DNA from: Olsenella profusa DSM 13989
Lineage (GTDB): Bacteria; Actinomycetota; Coriobacteriia; Coriobacteriales; Atopobiaceae
DNA: 64,000 bases
Direction of reading: 5' to 3'
Assembly (NCBI RefSeq): GCF_030811115.1
Contig: NZ_JAUSQK010000001.1
Location: 2,046,001-2,110,000 of the forward strand
This document shows positions 1 through 8,919 of this stretch, piece by piece. The notes beneath the pieces were generated by a model. The model was not told the DNA's origin. It saw only the letters and a program-made list of their open reading frames with translations, and did not search any database. Numbering within the stretch: position 1 is the first letter of the stretch; each line of letters starts with the position of its first letter. The translations under genes were made by a program, and so were the position numbers.

Positions 1-50
1 CCTGCATGGCCTGGGCCCCCATAACCGTCGGCGGAAGGGTATAGGCATCC

Positions 51-956
51 ATGGATTTCAAGCAGCTCCAGTCCTTCGTGACGGTCATCCGGTACGGGAG
101 CTTTACGAAGGCGGCGGAAAGCCTCTCCATCTCGCAACCCACCATCTCCACCCATGTCCGTGCCCTTGAGGAGGAGCTGGGAACCCCCTTGGTGCTTCGG
201 ACGGCCAAGCATGTGGAGCTTACCCCCCAGGGCAATCGCGTGTTCGAGCAGGCCGTCACGATGCTCGCCATGCGCGACCGCATGCTCGAGGTCATGCAGA
301 GCCGCGAGCGCAATGCCATCTATCTGGGCACCTCCTCCATTCCCTCGGCATACATCCTGCCGGAGGCGCTGCCGGAGTACGCGCGCCTGCACCCAGAGAT
401 CCGCTTCCTGATATACCAGCATGACAGCCAGGACATCGTCAGTGGGCTGACCGAGGGCGTGTACGACGTGGGCCTCACGGGCATGCCAGCGGACGAGCCA
501 TCGCTCGAATGCGTCGCCTTCTGCAAGGATCACATGGTCATCGTCACCCCTCCCGACGAGCGCTTCTCAGCGTCGCAGGGCGCCCCGATGGAAGTCGCCC
601 AGAGGCTTCTGACCACGGAGCACATGGTCATTCGCAATGAGGGGAGCGGCAGCCGCGCAACCATGGACAGCATCCTCGACGGCATGGGCATCACAGACGA
701 GGCGCTCGACATCGTGGCGCGCGTGAACGACCAGGAGACCATCAAGAACCTGGTCGAGAGCGGCTTTGGCATCACCGTGGTATCGTCGCGCGCCGTGCGC
801 GACCGTGTGGCCGCAGGGCGGCTCCTCCAGTTCGAGATTCCGTGTCCCGCCGCGGAGCGCATGCTCTATCTGGCCTATCGCAAGAACTCGCTCTTTGACG
901 AGCACGCCCAGGACTTCGTGACCTTCCTGCGTCTCCACTATGCCAGCGAGGGCTGA
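51..956 (+). CDS. LysR-family transcriptional regulator
   Basis: A 301-residue LysR-type regulator. Residues 1 to about 60 form the winged helix-turn-helix (MDFKQLQSFVTV, SFTKAAESLSISQPTIS), and the rest is the periplasmic-binding-protein-like effector domain, of normal length for the family. The effector domain (SSIPSAYILPEALPEY, NEGSGSR) resembles the LysR group linked to selenium or CysB-like metabolism, but the ligand cannot be read from sequence. The gene is convergent with the small gene that follows, so its regulatory target probably lies to the left, outside the window. The start is the only ATG that gives the complete helix-turn-helix; its ribosome site is weak. Confidence 0.9.
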   Translation: MDFKQLQSFVTVIRYGSFTKAAESLSISQPTISTHVRALEEELGTPLVLRTAKHVELTPQGNRVFEQAVTMLAMRDRMLEVMQSRERNAIYLGTSSIPSAYILPEALPEYARLHPEIRFLIYQHDSQDIVSGLTEGVYDVGLTGMPADEPSLECVAFCKDHMVIVTPPDERFSASQGAPMEVAQRLLTTEHMVIRNEGSGSRATMDSILDGMGITDEALDIVARVNDQETIKNLVESGFGITVVSSRAVRDRVAAGRLLQFEIPCPAAERMLYLAYRKNSLFDEHAQDFVTFLRLHYASEG

Positions 957-993
957 GGGGCCGTGGGGCGTCCCGTGCGCCTCTCGCCAGGTC

Positions 994-1230
994 TTATGGG
1001 TCCATCACCCAGAACGTCGTGCCCAGCGTATCGAAGGCCACCTGCACGTGACGTGCGGCAAAGAACGCCTTGATCCTCTCCTTTGCCCCTGAGAGGTCCT
1101 CGGGGCCAGCCTCGAGGGAGAAGGTCTGCCCACCACAGGCATCATGCAGGTGCACGGTAACGGCAGGAAACGTTCCCGCCAGGGACTTCTTGAGATCGAT
1201 GACGTCGTCGAGGGGAATGACTCTACGCAT
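994..1230 (-). CDS. small HDACGGQ-motif protein (RDAC-like)
   Basis: A 78-residue cytoplasmic protein with no signal or membrane segment. It is preceded on the minus strand by a clear ribosome site (GAAGGAGGG, 3 bases before ATG), which supports translation. The central motif HLHDACGGQTF contains one Cys in a conserved-looking setting, followed by an acidic helix (EDLSGAKERIKAFFAA). It resembles the small RDAC family protein found in Coriobacteriia and Clostridia, whose function I do not know. It stands alone, convergent with the LysR gene. Confidence 0.6.
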   Translation of the reverse strand: MRRVIPLDDVIDLKKSLAGTFPAVTVHLHDACGGQTFSLEAGPEDLSGAKERIKAFFAARHVQVAFDTLGTTFWVMDP

Positions 1231-1340
1231 GACCCTCCTTCTCGTGGGTTGGGATGTGGGGGTTCTACCCGTTCGCGATGCCTGCTAAGCTGGTGACGGA
1301 TCCGATGCCACCGTCCCCGTCCGTCCCGTGCGCGTCTGGG

Positions 1341-1502
1341 TGCGCGTTTGGGCCCCAAGTGCGTGCTGCCTCGACTCGTCCTATGGCGTCCGTACCGCTC
1401 ATGCCCTTGTCTAGGGTGCCATTGACCGGTTTTTTGGTTTGTGAGGCGCGGAATCCTGGTGCTCAGGGCGAAGACACCGCGCACTTCGGGCCTTATCGCT
1501 CC
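1341..1502. repeat. inverted-repeat element, copy 1
   Basis: A non-coding element whose ends are imperfect inverted repeats. The left arm contains GGCCCCAAGTGCGTGCTG (1351-1368); the right arm (1475-1502) reads GGAGCGATAAGGCCCGAAGT on the minus strand. The 18-base left core is identical to one arm of the element at 49997-50170. The two interiors are not obviously alike. A non-autonomous MITE-like element or a structured RNA module are both possible. Confidence 0.55.
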
Positions 1503-1931
1503 CATGGGGTGGCCTTTGCGCGGGCGCGGGTGGGTTCTGGCAGATGAGTCATGGTCCTGTCATGGTTCTCATGGGGCGGCTCACGCGCTTTCGTCAGCGG
1601 CCTTGCCGTGTACGCTAGGGGGTGCTTGGAACAGGACGATGGGAGGCATGTGGGCGCGTGCGAGGAGATGAGGGCGACCTGTCACGTGGCGCGCTTGGGA
1701 TGCCCATCGTCAACCTCCGTCCCGTTGGCCTGGGACCCCTTGCGGGGTCCTGAGCGCTGGGTGGCCCCTGCAGGCGCTGGACCTCTTTGGCGGCGAGATC
1801 GAAGCGCACATCATCAGGAGGCAGTGCCCGGTGGGAGAGCTCAGGGCACCTGTTCGCCGAATATGTCGGTACGAGCGGGGGTGGCCAGGAGGGGCACGTG
1901 ACGCACCGGGTCGTGTGCAAGCTGTGAGCGC
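1503..1931. other. non-coding stretch, possible gene remnant
   Basis: No convincing gene is seen between the repeat element and the rimP promoter. One plus-strand frame at 1777-1860 reads LDLFGGEIEAHIIRRQCPVG, which recalls the C-terminal end of NuoF/HydB-type flavoprotein subunits (EYEAHI..KRCPAG), so a decayed fragment of such a gene is possible. The evidence is short and weak. Confidence 0.25.
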
Positions 1932-1959
1932 TTGACTTGAGCTGGGCGGATGCTACAGT
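1932..1959 (+). promoter_or_regulatory. sigma-70-type promoter of the rimP-nusA operon
   Basis: A -35 box TTGACT (1932-1937), a 16-base spacer and a -10 box TACAGT (1954-1959). Transcription would start near 1966, about 80 bases before the rimP start codon and just upstream of the leader hairpin. Confidence 0.6.
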
Positions 1960-1984
1960 AGTCACATAGCAGGATCGTAGTCGT

Positions 1985-2020
1985 AGGAAGTGGGGCAGAA
2001 CGCTTGCCCCGCTTCCTTTT
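1985..2020 (+). terminator. leader terminator/attenuator before rimP-nusA
   Basis: A 13-bp stem: AGGAAG pairs with CTTCCT, GGGGCA with TGCCCC, with one T-G wobble between them and a 7-base loop. A short TTTT run follows. It lies downstream of the promoter and upstream of the first gene, so it acts on the operon's own leader. In Bacillus subtilis the nusA operon is autoregulated by NusA-stimulated termination at a weak leader terminator; the same logic is inferred here. Confidence 0.6.
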
Positions 2021-2045
2021 GTATGAAGCGCGTGTTGGAGGGACT

Positions 2046-2519
2046 GTGGCACCAGAATCGCTCGTGAGAGAGCTGCTCGGCGTCCTCGAGAAGAGGGCGC
2101 CCGAGCATGGCGTGGACATCGTCGACCTCGAGGTCGTGGGATCCAGGAGGGCGCCGGTCGTGCGCGTGCGCATCGACCATGCCGACGAGGGTGCCCCCAC
2201 GATCACGCTGGACGAGATCTCGGCCGAGACCAGCTGGATCTCGGACGCCATCGACGAGGTGGATCCCATCGAGGGGCCCTTCACGCTCGAGGTCTCCTCT
2301 CCCGGCATGGCTCGCCCGCTGCGCAAGGAGCGCGACTTCGCGCGCTTTGCCGGCCAGACCGTGAGCCTCACCACCACGGCCACCGAGGGGCGGCGCCGCT
2401 TTACGGGCATGCTCGGGGGGATGCGCGACGGCAGCGTCATCCTCACGGTGGATGGCGACGAAGTCGCCATCCCCTTTGCCGAGGTGAGGTCCTGCAAGAT
2501 CAAGCCGAGCTTCGAATAG
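2046..2519 (+). CDS. rimP: ribosome maturation factor RimP
   Basis: About 157 residues; assists 30S subunit maturation in the cytoplasm. The N-terminal domain holds DIVDLEVVGS..APVVRVRID and the typical EVSSPGMARPL segment is present, followed by the SH3-like C-terminal domain (GQTVSLTT ... IPFAEVRSCKIKP). I chose GTG at 2046 because GGAGGG lies just upstream and the family starts near this point. The frame is open upstream to a TTG at 2004, but that falls inside the leader hairpin. First gene of the rimP-nusA-infB operon. Confidence 0.92.
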   Translation: MAPESLVRELLGVLEKRAPEHGVDIVDLEVVGSRRAPVVRVRIDHADEGAPTITLDEISAETSWISDAIDEVDPIEGPFTLEVSSPGMARPLRKERDFARFAGQTVSLTTTATEGRRRFTGMLGGMRDGSVILTVDGDEVAIPFAEVRSCKIKPSFE

Positions 2520-2580
2520 CCCGCACGGCATGTCGCACAGAGAGCGGGGTCGCAGGTCGGCCCCAGGGAAAGGAACACAT

Positions 2581-3825
2581 ATGGCATCAGAGATGATGGA
2601 AGCGCTCATGGCGCTCTGCGAAGAGAAGCACATCGACCAGCTCGAGCTCATCGATCGCCTCGAGGCCTCGCTCGCCGAGAGCTACGCCAAGGTGCTCAAG
2701 CTTCCCTTTGGCGCGCGCGTCACCATCGACCGCGCCACGGGCAAGGTCTACGTCTACGAGCTCGAGCCCGATGACGACTCCATGGACGAGGAGGGCAACT
2801 ACACCCACTTCTTCGAGAAGGACGTGACACCTCGGGACACGAGCCGCATCGCCGCCCAGCACGCCAAGAACGTCATCAGCGAGATGGTGCGCAACTCAGC
2901 CCGCGAGCAGATCTTCGAGGAGTTCTCCGAGCGCATCGGAGACATCATCACCGGCACCGTGCTGCAGACCACGCCCGACTTCGCCATCATCAAGATCCGT
3001 GAGGGCGTGGAGGCCGAGCTGCCCTACTTCGACCTCAACCGCTTCCCCAACGAGCGCAACGAGCGCCCCCAGGGTGAGCGCTACATGCACAACCAGCGCA
3101 TTCGCGCCATCATCATCGACGTGCGCGACCCCAACAGCAAGGAGCAGCCCGTCTCGGGCTCGCGTCAGCGCCCCACGATCGTGGTGTCGCGTACGCATCC
3201 CGACCTCATCCGCAGGCTCTTCGAGCTCGAGGTCCCGGAGGTCTACGAGGGCGTCGTGGAGATTCGCTCCATTGCCCGCGAGCCGGGCGTCCGCTCCAAG
3301 GTGGCCGTCTCCTCCATTGACGATCGCCTGGACCCCGTGGGCGCCTGCGTGGGACCCAAGGGCAGCCGCGTGCGCACCGTGGTCTCCGAGCTGCGTGGCG
3401 AGCGTGTGGACGTCGTCCTGTGGAGCGACGACCTCGCCACGTGCGTCGCCAATGCCCTCTCCCCGGCGAGGGTGAGTCGCGTCATCGTGAGCGACGAGGA
3501 CAATCATGCCACGGTCATCGTACCGGACGACCAGCTCTCCCTGGCCATCGGCAAGGAGGGCCAGAACGCCCGCCTGGCCGCCCGTCTCACGGGCATGCAC
3601 ATCGACATCAAGAACGAGACCCTCGCGGCCGACATCCTGCGTGAGATGCCCCAGGAGGTCGTCGAGGAGGGCGAGGAGGGCGAGCAGCGCTGTGAGTACG
3701 TGGGGCCCACGGGCATCCAGTGCCGCAACATGGCACGCCCCGGCTCTCGCTTCTGCGGCATCCACGAGAAGCTTGCACAGATGGGAGACGCCCCCGTCTC
3801 CAGCGACCCCGACTCTCTGATCTAG
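2581..3825 (+). CDS. nusA: transcription termination/antitermination factor NusA
   Basis: 414 residues. An N-terminal RNA-polymerase-binding domain, an S1 domain ([17 protein letters not shown]) and two KH domains ([32 protein letters not shown]) are present in order. The acidic AR repeats of E. coli NusA are absent, as is usual outside Proteobacteria. The C-terminal tail carries C371, C381, C392 and H395 ([18 protein letters not shown]), a compact zinc-knuckle-like arrangement that is not part of standard NusA. The start at 2581 has AGGGAAAGGA upstream; an in-frame ATG at 2530 lacks a site. The usual neighbour ylxR is missing between nusA and infB. Confidence 0.95.
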   Translation: MASEMMEALMALCEEKHIDQLELIDRLEASLAESYAKVLKLPFGARVTIDRATGKVYVYELEPDDDSMDEEGNYTHFFEKDVTPRDTSRIAAQHAKNVISEMVRNSAREQIFEEFSERIGDIITGTVLQTTPDFAIIKIREGVEAELPYFDLNRFPNERNERPQGERYMHNQRIRAIIIDVRDPNSKEQPVSGSRQRPTIVVSRTHPDLIRRLFELEVPEVYEGVVEIRSIAREPGVRSKVAVSSIDDRLDPVGACVGPKGSRVRTVVSELRGERVDVVLWSDDLATCVANALSPARVSRVIVSDEDNHATVIVPDDQLSLAIGKEGQNARLAARLTGMHIDIKNETLAADILREMPQEVVEEGEEGEQRCEYVGPTGIQCRNMARPGSRFCGIHEKLAQMGDAPVSSDPDSLI

Positions 3826-3874
3826 AGCTTCGACTGAGCGTATCCGCAGAGAAGCTAGGGAAAGGCAAAACCAC

Positions 3875-6505
3875 ATGGCAAAGACCCGTGTACATGACCT
3901 CGCCAAGGAATATGGCATGACGAGCAAGGAGATGCTCGCGCACCTCTCCGACATGATGATCCCGGCCAAGTCGGCATCATCCACCCTCGAGGATGCCTAC
4001 GTCTCCATCGTGCGCAAGAAGCTCAAGCCCATCCTCGAGGCGCGCGCCGCAGAGATCGAGGCCCAGAAGAAGGCGGCCGAGGAGGCCAGACGCGCCGAGG
4101 AGGAGGCCGCCCGCAAGAAGGCCGAGGCCGAGCGCCTGGAGGCCGAGCGTCGCCGCGAGGCCGAGCGTGCCGAGGAGGAGCGCCGCCGCCTGGAGGCCGA
4201 GCGCGTCCGCAGGGAGGCCGAGGCCAAGCGCGCCGAAGAGGAGCGCCTGCGCAAGGGGGAAGAGGAGCGTAACCGCGTGCATGACAACGCGCCGACCTCC
4301 GCCCCCTCGTTCTCGAGCCTCCTCGATCAGATCGCCCAGCAGGAGAAGGTCCTCAAGGAGCAGGCTGCTGAGAAGTCGGCCAAGAAGAGGGAGCGGCCTG
4401 CGCGCGAGGGCAGGGGCAGACGTCGCGGCAGGTCGGACAACTACCGCTCCCATGGTTCCGGCGAGGCCATCCCCACCCCCCCGTCCGATGGCGACGGCGA
4501 GGGTCGCGGTCGCGGTCGCAAGGGGGGCAAGCGCGGCAAGGGCGAGGATCGCTACAGCCGTATGGCCCGTGAGGCCGAGGAGTACACGCGCGAGCAGCGT
4601 CATGTCTTCGAGGAGGCCCGCGAGGCCGTCGAGGAGGCGTCGCGCGAGTCCACCGGCAGGCGTAGGAAGCGCAAGGAGCGCCGCCAGAGGCAGCAGGAGG
4701 AGGCCCGCGAGGAGGAGCGCATCCAAGAGGCCCTCAAGAACGACCAGGACCTCTCGCAGCTCGACACGGCGAAGGTTCCCCAGGGTGCTACGGTCGCCGA
4801 TCTCGCCAAGCTGTTGGGCGTGCCCGCCAACGACATCATCAAGCGGCTGTTCCTGCTGGGCACCCCGCTCACCGTCACGGAGTCCATGTCCGACGAGCTC
4901 ATCGAGCTCGTGGCCGATGACCTCGGCGCGAACGTCAAGATCATGAGCAAGGAGGAGGAGAACTCCTTCACCTTCTACGATGACCCGGCCGACCTCAAGC
5001 CCCGCCCACCCGTGGTTACCGTCATGGGCCACGTCGACCACGGCAAGACGTCGCTTCTGGATGCCATCCGCCACACCGGCGTGGCGGAGGGCGAGGCCGG
5101 TGGCATCACGCAGGCCATCGGCGCCTCCCAGGTCCAGATCAACGGCCGCACCATCACGTTCATTGACACCCCCGGCCATGAGACCTTCACGGCCATGCGC
5201 GCCCGCGGCGCCAGGGTGACCGACATCGTCATCCTGATCGTGGCGGCGGATGACGGCGTGATGCCCCAGACCATCGAGTCCATCAACCATGCCAAGGCCG
5301 CCGACGTGCCCATCATCGTGGCCGTCAACAAGATCGACAAGCCCGGCGCGGACCCCACCCGCGTGCGCCAGGAGCTCACCGGACACGGCGTCATCCCCGA
5401 GGAGTGGGGCGGACAGAACATGTTCGTCGACATCTCAGCCAAGAAGCATCAGAACATCGATGCCCTGCTCGAGGCCGTCCTGCTCGAGGCCGACGTGCTC
5501 GAGCTCAAGGCCAACCCCGACACCTTCGCCTCGGGCAACGTCCTCGAGGCCAAGCTCGACCGGGGTCGTGGCTCCGTGGCGACGCTGCTCGTGAACCGCG
5601 GCACGCTACACGTGGGCGATGCCATCGTGGCCGGCATGTGCTTTGGCAAGGTCCGTGCCATGGTCGACCCACACGGTGCCAGCGTGAGCGAGGCCAAGCC
5701 CTCCGACCCCGTCGAGGTGCTGGGCCTCTCGAGCGTCCCCATGGCGGGCGACGAGTTCCGCGTGTTCCAGGACGAGCGCGACGCCCGCTCGCTCGCCGAC
5801 GAGCGAGCCCTCAAGGCCCGCATCGAGGAGCAGAACAAGGTCAGGCACGTCACGCTCGAGAACCTCTTCTCCACGATGGCGGATGCCGACGTCAAGGAGC
5901 TCAACCTCATCATCAAGGCCGACGTCCAGGGCTCCATCGAGGCCCTCAAGGACTCGCTGGACAAGATGGACCAGAGCGAGGTGCGCATCAACACCATCCA
6001 CTCCGCCGTGGGCGCCATCACCGAGACCGACGTCACCCTCGCCGATGCCTCCAACGCCATCATCATCGGCTTCGGCGTGCGTCCCGAGGCCAAGGCCCGT
6101 GCCGCAGCCGAGCGCCAGGGCGTGGAGATCCGCACCTACAGCGTCATCTACAAGGCCATCGAGGACATCGACGCCGCCCGCATCGGCATGCTCAAGCCCA
6201 CCGAGGAGGAGCACCAGACGGCCACCGTGGAGGTGCGCAACACCTTCAAGGTGCCCAAGGTGGGCATCGCCGCCGGCTGCATGGTGCAGGATGGCGAGGT
6301 CTCCCGTGACGACCTCTGCCGCCTCGTGCGCGACGGCATCGTGGTCTTCGAGGGCAGGCTCGCCTCCCTCAGGCGCTACAAGGACGATGTCAAGAGCGTC
6401 AAGGCCGGCTTCGAATGCGGCATCAGCCTCGAGAGCTTCCAGGACATCCACGTGGGTGACGTCATCGAGAGCTACCGCATCGAAGAGGTAGCCCGTACGG
6501 AGTAG
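3875..6505 (+). CDS. infB: translation initiation factor IF-2
   Basis: 876 residues. The N-terminus has the IF2-N fold ([14 protein letters not shown]). A very long Glu/Arg/Ala-rich helical and Arg/Gly-rich linker follows (about residues 55-300), then a second IF2-N domain ([20 protein letters not shown]). The GTPase domain has G1 GHVDHGKT at 385-392, G3 DTPGHETF and G4 NKID. Domains II to IV bind initiator tRNA and the ribosome. The start follows AGGGAAAGG. The gene lies 49 bases after nusA and 2 bases before rbfA. Confidence 0.97.
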   Translation: MAKTRVHDLAKEYGMTSKEMLAHLSDMMIPAKSASSTLEDAYVSIVRKKLKPILEARAAEIEAQKKAAEEARRAEEEAARKKAEAERLEAERRREAERAEEERRRLEAERVRREAEAKRAEEERLRKGEEERNRVHDNAPTSAPSFSSLLDQIAQQEKVLKEQAAEKSAKKRERPAREGRGRRRGRSDNYRSHGSGEAIPTPPSDGDGEGRGRGRKGGKRGKGEDRYSRMAREAEEYTREQRHVFEEAREAVEEASRESTGRRRKRKERRQRQQEEAREEERIQEALKNDQDLSQLDTAKVPQGATVADLAKLLGVPANDIIKRLFLLGTPLTVTESMSDELIELVADDLGANVKIMSKEEENSFTFYDDPADLKPRPPVVTVMGHVDHGKTSLLDAIRHTGVAEGEAGGITQAIGASQVQINGRTITFIDTPGHETFTAMRARGARVTDIVILIVAADDGVMPQTIESINHAKAADVPIIVAVNKIDKPGADPTRVRQELTGHGVIPEEWGGQNMFVDISAKKHQNIDALLEAVLLEADVLELKANPDTFASGNVLEAKLDRGRGSVATLLVNRGTLHVGDAIVAGMCFGKVRAMVDPHGASVSEAKPSDPVEVLGLSSVPMAGDEFRVFQDERDARSLADERALKARIEEQNKVRHVTLENLFSTMADADVKELNLIIKADVQGSIEALKDSLDKMDQSEVRINTIHSAVGAITETDVTLADASNAIIIGFGVRPEAKARAAAERQGVEIRTYSVIYKAIEDIDAARIGMLKPTEEEHQTATVEVRNTFKVPKVGIAAGCMVQDGEVSRDDLCRLVRDGIVVFEGRLASLRRYKDDVKSVKAGFECGISLESFQDIHVGDVIESYRIEEVARTE

Positions 6506-6507
6506 CC

Positions 6508-6957
6508 ATGAAACAGAACAGGAACTCGCGCAGGGTCAACCAGATCGCCCGCGAGAAGCTCGCCAGCATCCTCCTCCTTGAGGTGTCAGACCCCGACCTC
6601 GCGCTCGTGACGCTCACGGGCGTGGAGGTCTCGGTCGACAAGAGCGTGCTCAAGGCGTACGTCAGCTGCGACCACGACCGCTACGAGCCCGTCAGGCAGG
6701 CACTCGAGCGAGCCCGGGGCCGCGTCCGCAGCCTGTTGGGCCATGCCTTGGGGTGGCGCGTGACGCCCGAGCTCATCTTCGAGATCGACACGACGGCGGA
6801 CGAGGCGGAGCGCATCGCCCGTGCGCTCGAGCATGCCCCCGCCACGCTGGCGGTGGAGAAGGACGAGGCGGGCTACCCCATCACCACCCACAGGGACGAG
6901 CCTGTGCCCTCGGGTGAGGCGGACGGGAACCCGAAGGGGGATGAGCAGCCCGTATGA
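6508..6957 (+). CDS. rbfA: 30S ribosome-binding factor RbfA
   Basis: 149 residues. A KH-like fold protein that binds the 30S subunit during late assembly and cold adaptation. The conserved start (NSRRVNQIAREKLASILLLEVSDPDL) and the VSCDHDRYEPVRQALERARGRVRSLLGHAL helix are visible. It has a charged C-terminal extension of about 30 residues. It sits between infB (2-base gap) and the DHH gene (ATGA overlap), which indicates translational coupling. Confidence 0.95.
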   Translation: MKQNRNSRRVNQIAREKLASILLLEVSDPDLALVTLTGVEVSVDKSVLKAYVSCDHDRYEPVRQALERARGRVRSLLGHALGWRVTPELIFEIDTTADEAERIARALEHAPATLAVEKDEAGYPITTHRDEPVPSGEADGNPKGDEQPV

Positions 6958-7991
6958 CACTTCGCGTCACCCCACGGCAGACGAAGGTGCTCGGACGCAT
7001 GGCCGCCCTCATCGAGGACAGCCCGACCATCGCCATCTGCGCACACACCTCGCCCGATGGCGATGCCATAGGGTCGGGGCTTGCGCTTGCGATGATCATC
7101 CGCGCGCACTGCCCCCACTCCCAGGTGACCAACCTCCTGGCCGATGATGCGCCGGTGCCGCGCATCTACCGCTTCCTGCCGGGCGCGGACGGCTTCGTGC
7201 GCGCCCGGGACTACCACGAGGACCCCGACCTCTTCATCAGTGTGGACCTCTCCAGGGACAGCCGCCTGAACGAGGCGGAGGTCGTCCTCGGGCGCTCCGC
7301 CCACCACGCCATCATCGACCATCATCCCTGCACGTCGCATACGGGGGATGTCGCCCTCATCCGTCCGGATGCCGCCGCCGCAGGCGTCCTGGTGACGGAG
7401 TTCGCGCAGCAACTGGGCGTGACGCTCACCCCCGCCATGGCGCAGTGCCTCTTCTGTGCCATCACGACGGATACGGGGCGCTTCCAGTACCAGAACGCCG
7501 ACCCCGAGGCCTTTCAGGTGGCATCGCTCCTGGTGGACGCCGGTGCCCGCCCGTCCGAGGTGTCGCTCAACGTGTATCAGAGCTTCTCCCTGTCCTACCT
7601 GCACCTCGAGGCCGCTGTCATGGCGCGCATCACGACGTTCGCCCAGGGTCGCATCGCCTACAGCTATGCCACGGAGGAGGACTTCGAGCGCACGAACGCC
7701 CAGCTGGACGAGTGCGACGGCCTCATTGACGTCGTGCGGAGCGTTGCCGGGGGCGAGGTGGCGCTCTTCCTCAAGGAGGTGCCGGGCGGCCATGTGCGCG
7801 GCAACCTCCGCTCCAAGAACGACCTCGACGTCTCGCTCGTTGCCGCCGAGCTGGGCGGTGGCGGTCACAAGGCCGCCGCGGGCTTCACCTTCGACGGCGA
7901 GCTGGGGGAGGCCCTCTCGGCCGTGCTGCCGCTACTGCGCTCGCTCTTCGATGACGAGGGGCCCTCCCGTGCCACGAAGGCCGAGGCATAG
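6954..7991 (+). CDS. DHH-family phosphoesterase (NrnA-like oligoribonuclease/pAp phosphatase)
   Basis: 345 residues with both DHH-DHHA1 domains. Metal-binding motifs are TSPDGDAIGS near residue 33, DLSRDSRL and the IDHHPC signature; the DHHA1 domain ends with GGGGHKAAAG. NrnA enzymes degrade short RNA oligonucleotides and 3'-phosphoadenosine 5'-phosphate. The position between rbfA and truB matches the common arrangement in Gram-positive bacteria. The start overlaps the rbfA stop as ATGA. Confidence 0.9.
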   Translation: MTLRVTPRQTKVLGRMAALIEDSPTIAICAHTSPDGDAIGSGLALAMIIRAHCPHSQVTNLLADDAPVPRIYRFLPGADGFVRARDYHEDPDLFISVDLSRDSRLNEAEVVLGRSAHHAIIDHHPCTSHTGDVALIRPDAAAAGVLVTEFAQQLGVTLTPAMAQCLFCAITTDTGRFQYQNADPEAFQVASLLVDAGARPSEVSLNVYQSFSLSYLHLEAAVMARITTFAQGRIAYSYATEEDFERTNAQLDECDGLIDVVRSVAGGEVALFLKEVPGGHVRGNLRSKNDLDVSLVAAELGGGGHKAAAGFTFDGELGEALSAVLPLLRSLFDDEGPSRATKAEA

Positions 7992-7992
7992 G

Positions 7993-8916
7993 GTGCGCAG
8001 AGGTCCCGCGAAGATCAACCGCATCATTGCGCTCGACAAGCCCCTGGGCATGACCAGCCACGACGTCGTGGCACGCATGCGCCGTGCCGTGGGAGAGCGC
8101 CGCGTGGGCCATGCGGGCACGCTCGACCCCGCTGCCACGGGCGTGCTTGTGGTGGGCATCGGTCAGGCCACGCGCCTCCTGGGCAGGCTGGCGCTCGACC
8201 GCAAGGGGTATGACGCCCGCATCCTCTTCGGGTCGGAGACTGCGACGGAGGATGCCGAAGGGGAGGTCACGCATACGGCGCCCGTCCCATACGAGCTGCG
8301 CGACGAGGCGTGCGCCCGCTCGGCGCTCGACCGCATGATGGGACCCCAAAGTCAGGTGCCTCCCGCATACTCGGCCATCTCCGTCAGGGGCAGGCGCGCC
8401 TACGAGGTGGCGCGCAGCGGCGGACACGTCGACCTCGCGCCTCGCGGCATCGAGGTCTTCGAGGCGACGCTTCTGGGCATTGACGGGTCGCAGGGTGTCG
8501 CGTGGGACGTCCACTTCGAGGTCTCGAAGGGCACCTACGTGCGGAGCCTCGCGCGTGACCTCGGGCGCGCCGTGGGCAGCGCCGCACATCTCGCTGGCCT
8601 GAGGAGGACGAGCGCGGGTGTGGTGGCGCTCTCGCAGTGCGGGGCGCTCCCCGCCCTCGAGACGGGCGGCCTGTCGGCGCTCGATGCGTGTACGGTCGAC
8701 CCCATCAGCGTCCTGGGGGCGTTGCGCCGTGACGTCACGGAGGCGGAGGCGCGCCTGGCATCATGCGGCCAGGCGCTTGCGGCGTCGTCCGACGCCGCCT
8801 CGGGCGCGACATGCGCCCTCGTTCATGGGGGGCTGCTGGTCGGCCTGGCCGAGATAAGGGACGGCAGGCTGCGCCCACGGCTCAACTTCCCCCAGGGCAT
8901 CGAAGGGGTTCGGTAG
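7993..8916 (+). CDS. truB: tRNA pseudouridine(55) synthase TruB
   Basis: About 307 residues. Converts U55 to pseudouridine in the T-loop of tRNAs. The catalytic aspartate lies in GHAGTLDPAATGVL, and the partner motifs (VPPAYSAISVRGRRAYE and GTYVRSLARDLG) are present. The C-terminal part is longer than the catalytic core and resembles a PUA-like tail. The GTG at 7993, one base after the upstream stop, is chosen because the family begins at KINRIIALDKPLGMTSHDVV; the open frame extends further left only as a shadow of the DHH gene. Confidence 0.93.
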   Translation: MRRGPAKINRIIALDKPLGMTSHDVVARMRRAVGERRVGHAGTLDPAATGVLVVGIGQATRLLGRLALDRKGYDARILFGSETATEDAEGEVTHTAPVPYELRDEACARSALDRMMGPQSQVPPAYSAISVRGRRAYEVARSGGHVDLAPRGIEVFEATLLGIDGSQGVAWDVHFEVSKGTYVRSLARDLGRAVGSAAHLAGLRRTSAGVVALSQCGALPALETGGLSALDACTVDPISVLGALRRDVTEAEARLASCGQALAASSDAASGATCALVHGGLLVGLAEIRDGRLRPRLNFPQGIEGVR

Positions 8917-8919
8917 ACC

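Noticed and set aside
3977-5386. Long minus-strand open frame (469 codons) inside infB
   Set aside because: Leu/Gly/Ala-rich shadow of the charged IF-2 linker and GTPase domain; no ribosome site and no recognisable domain.
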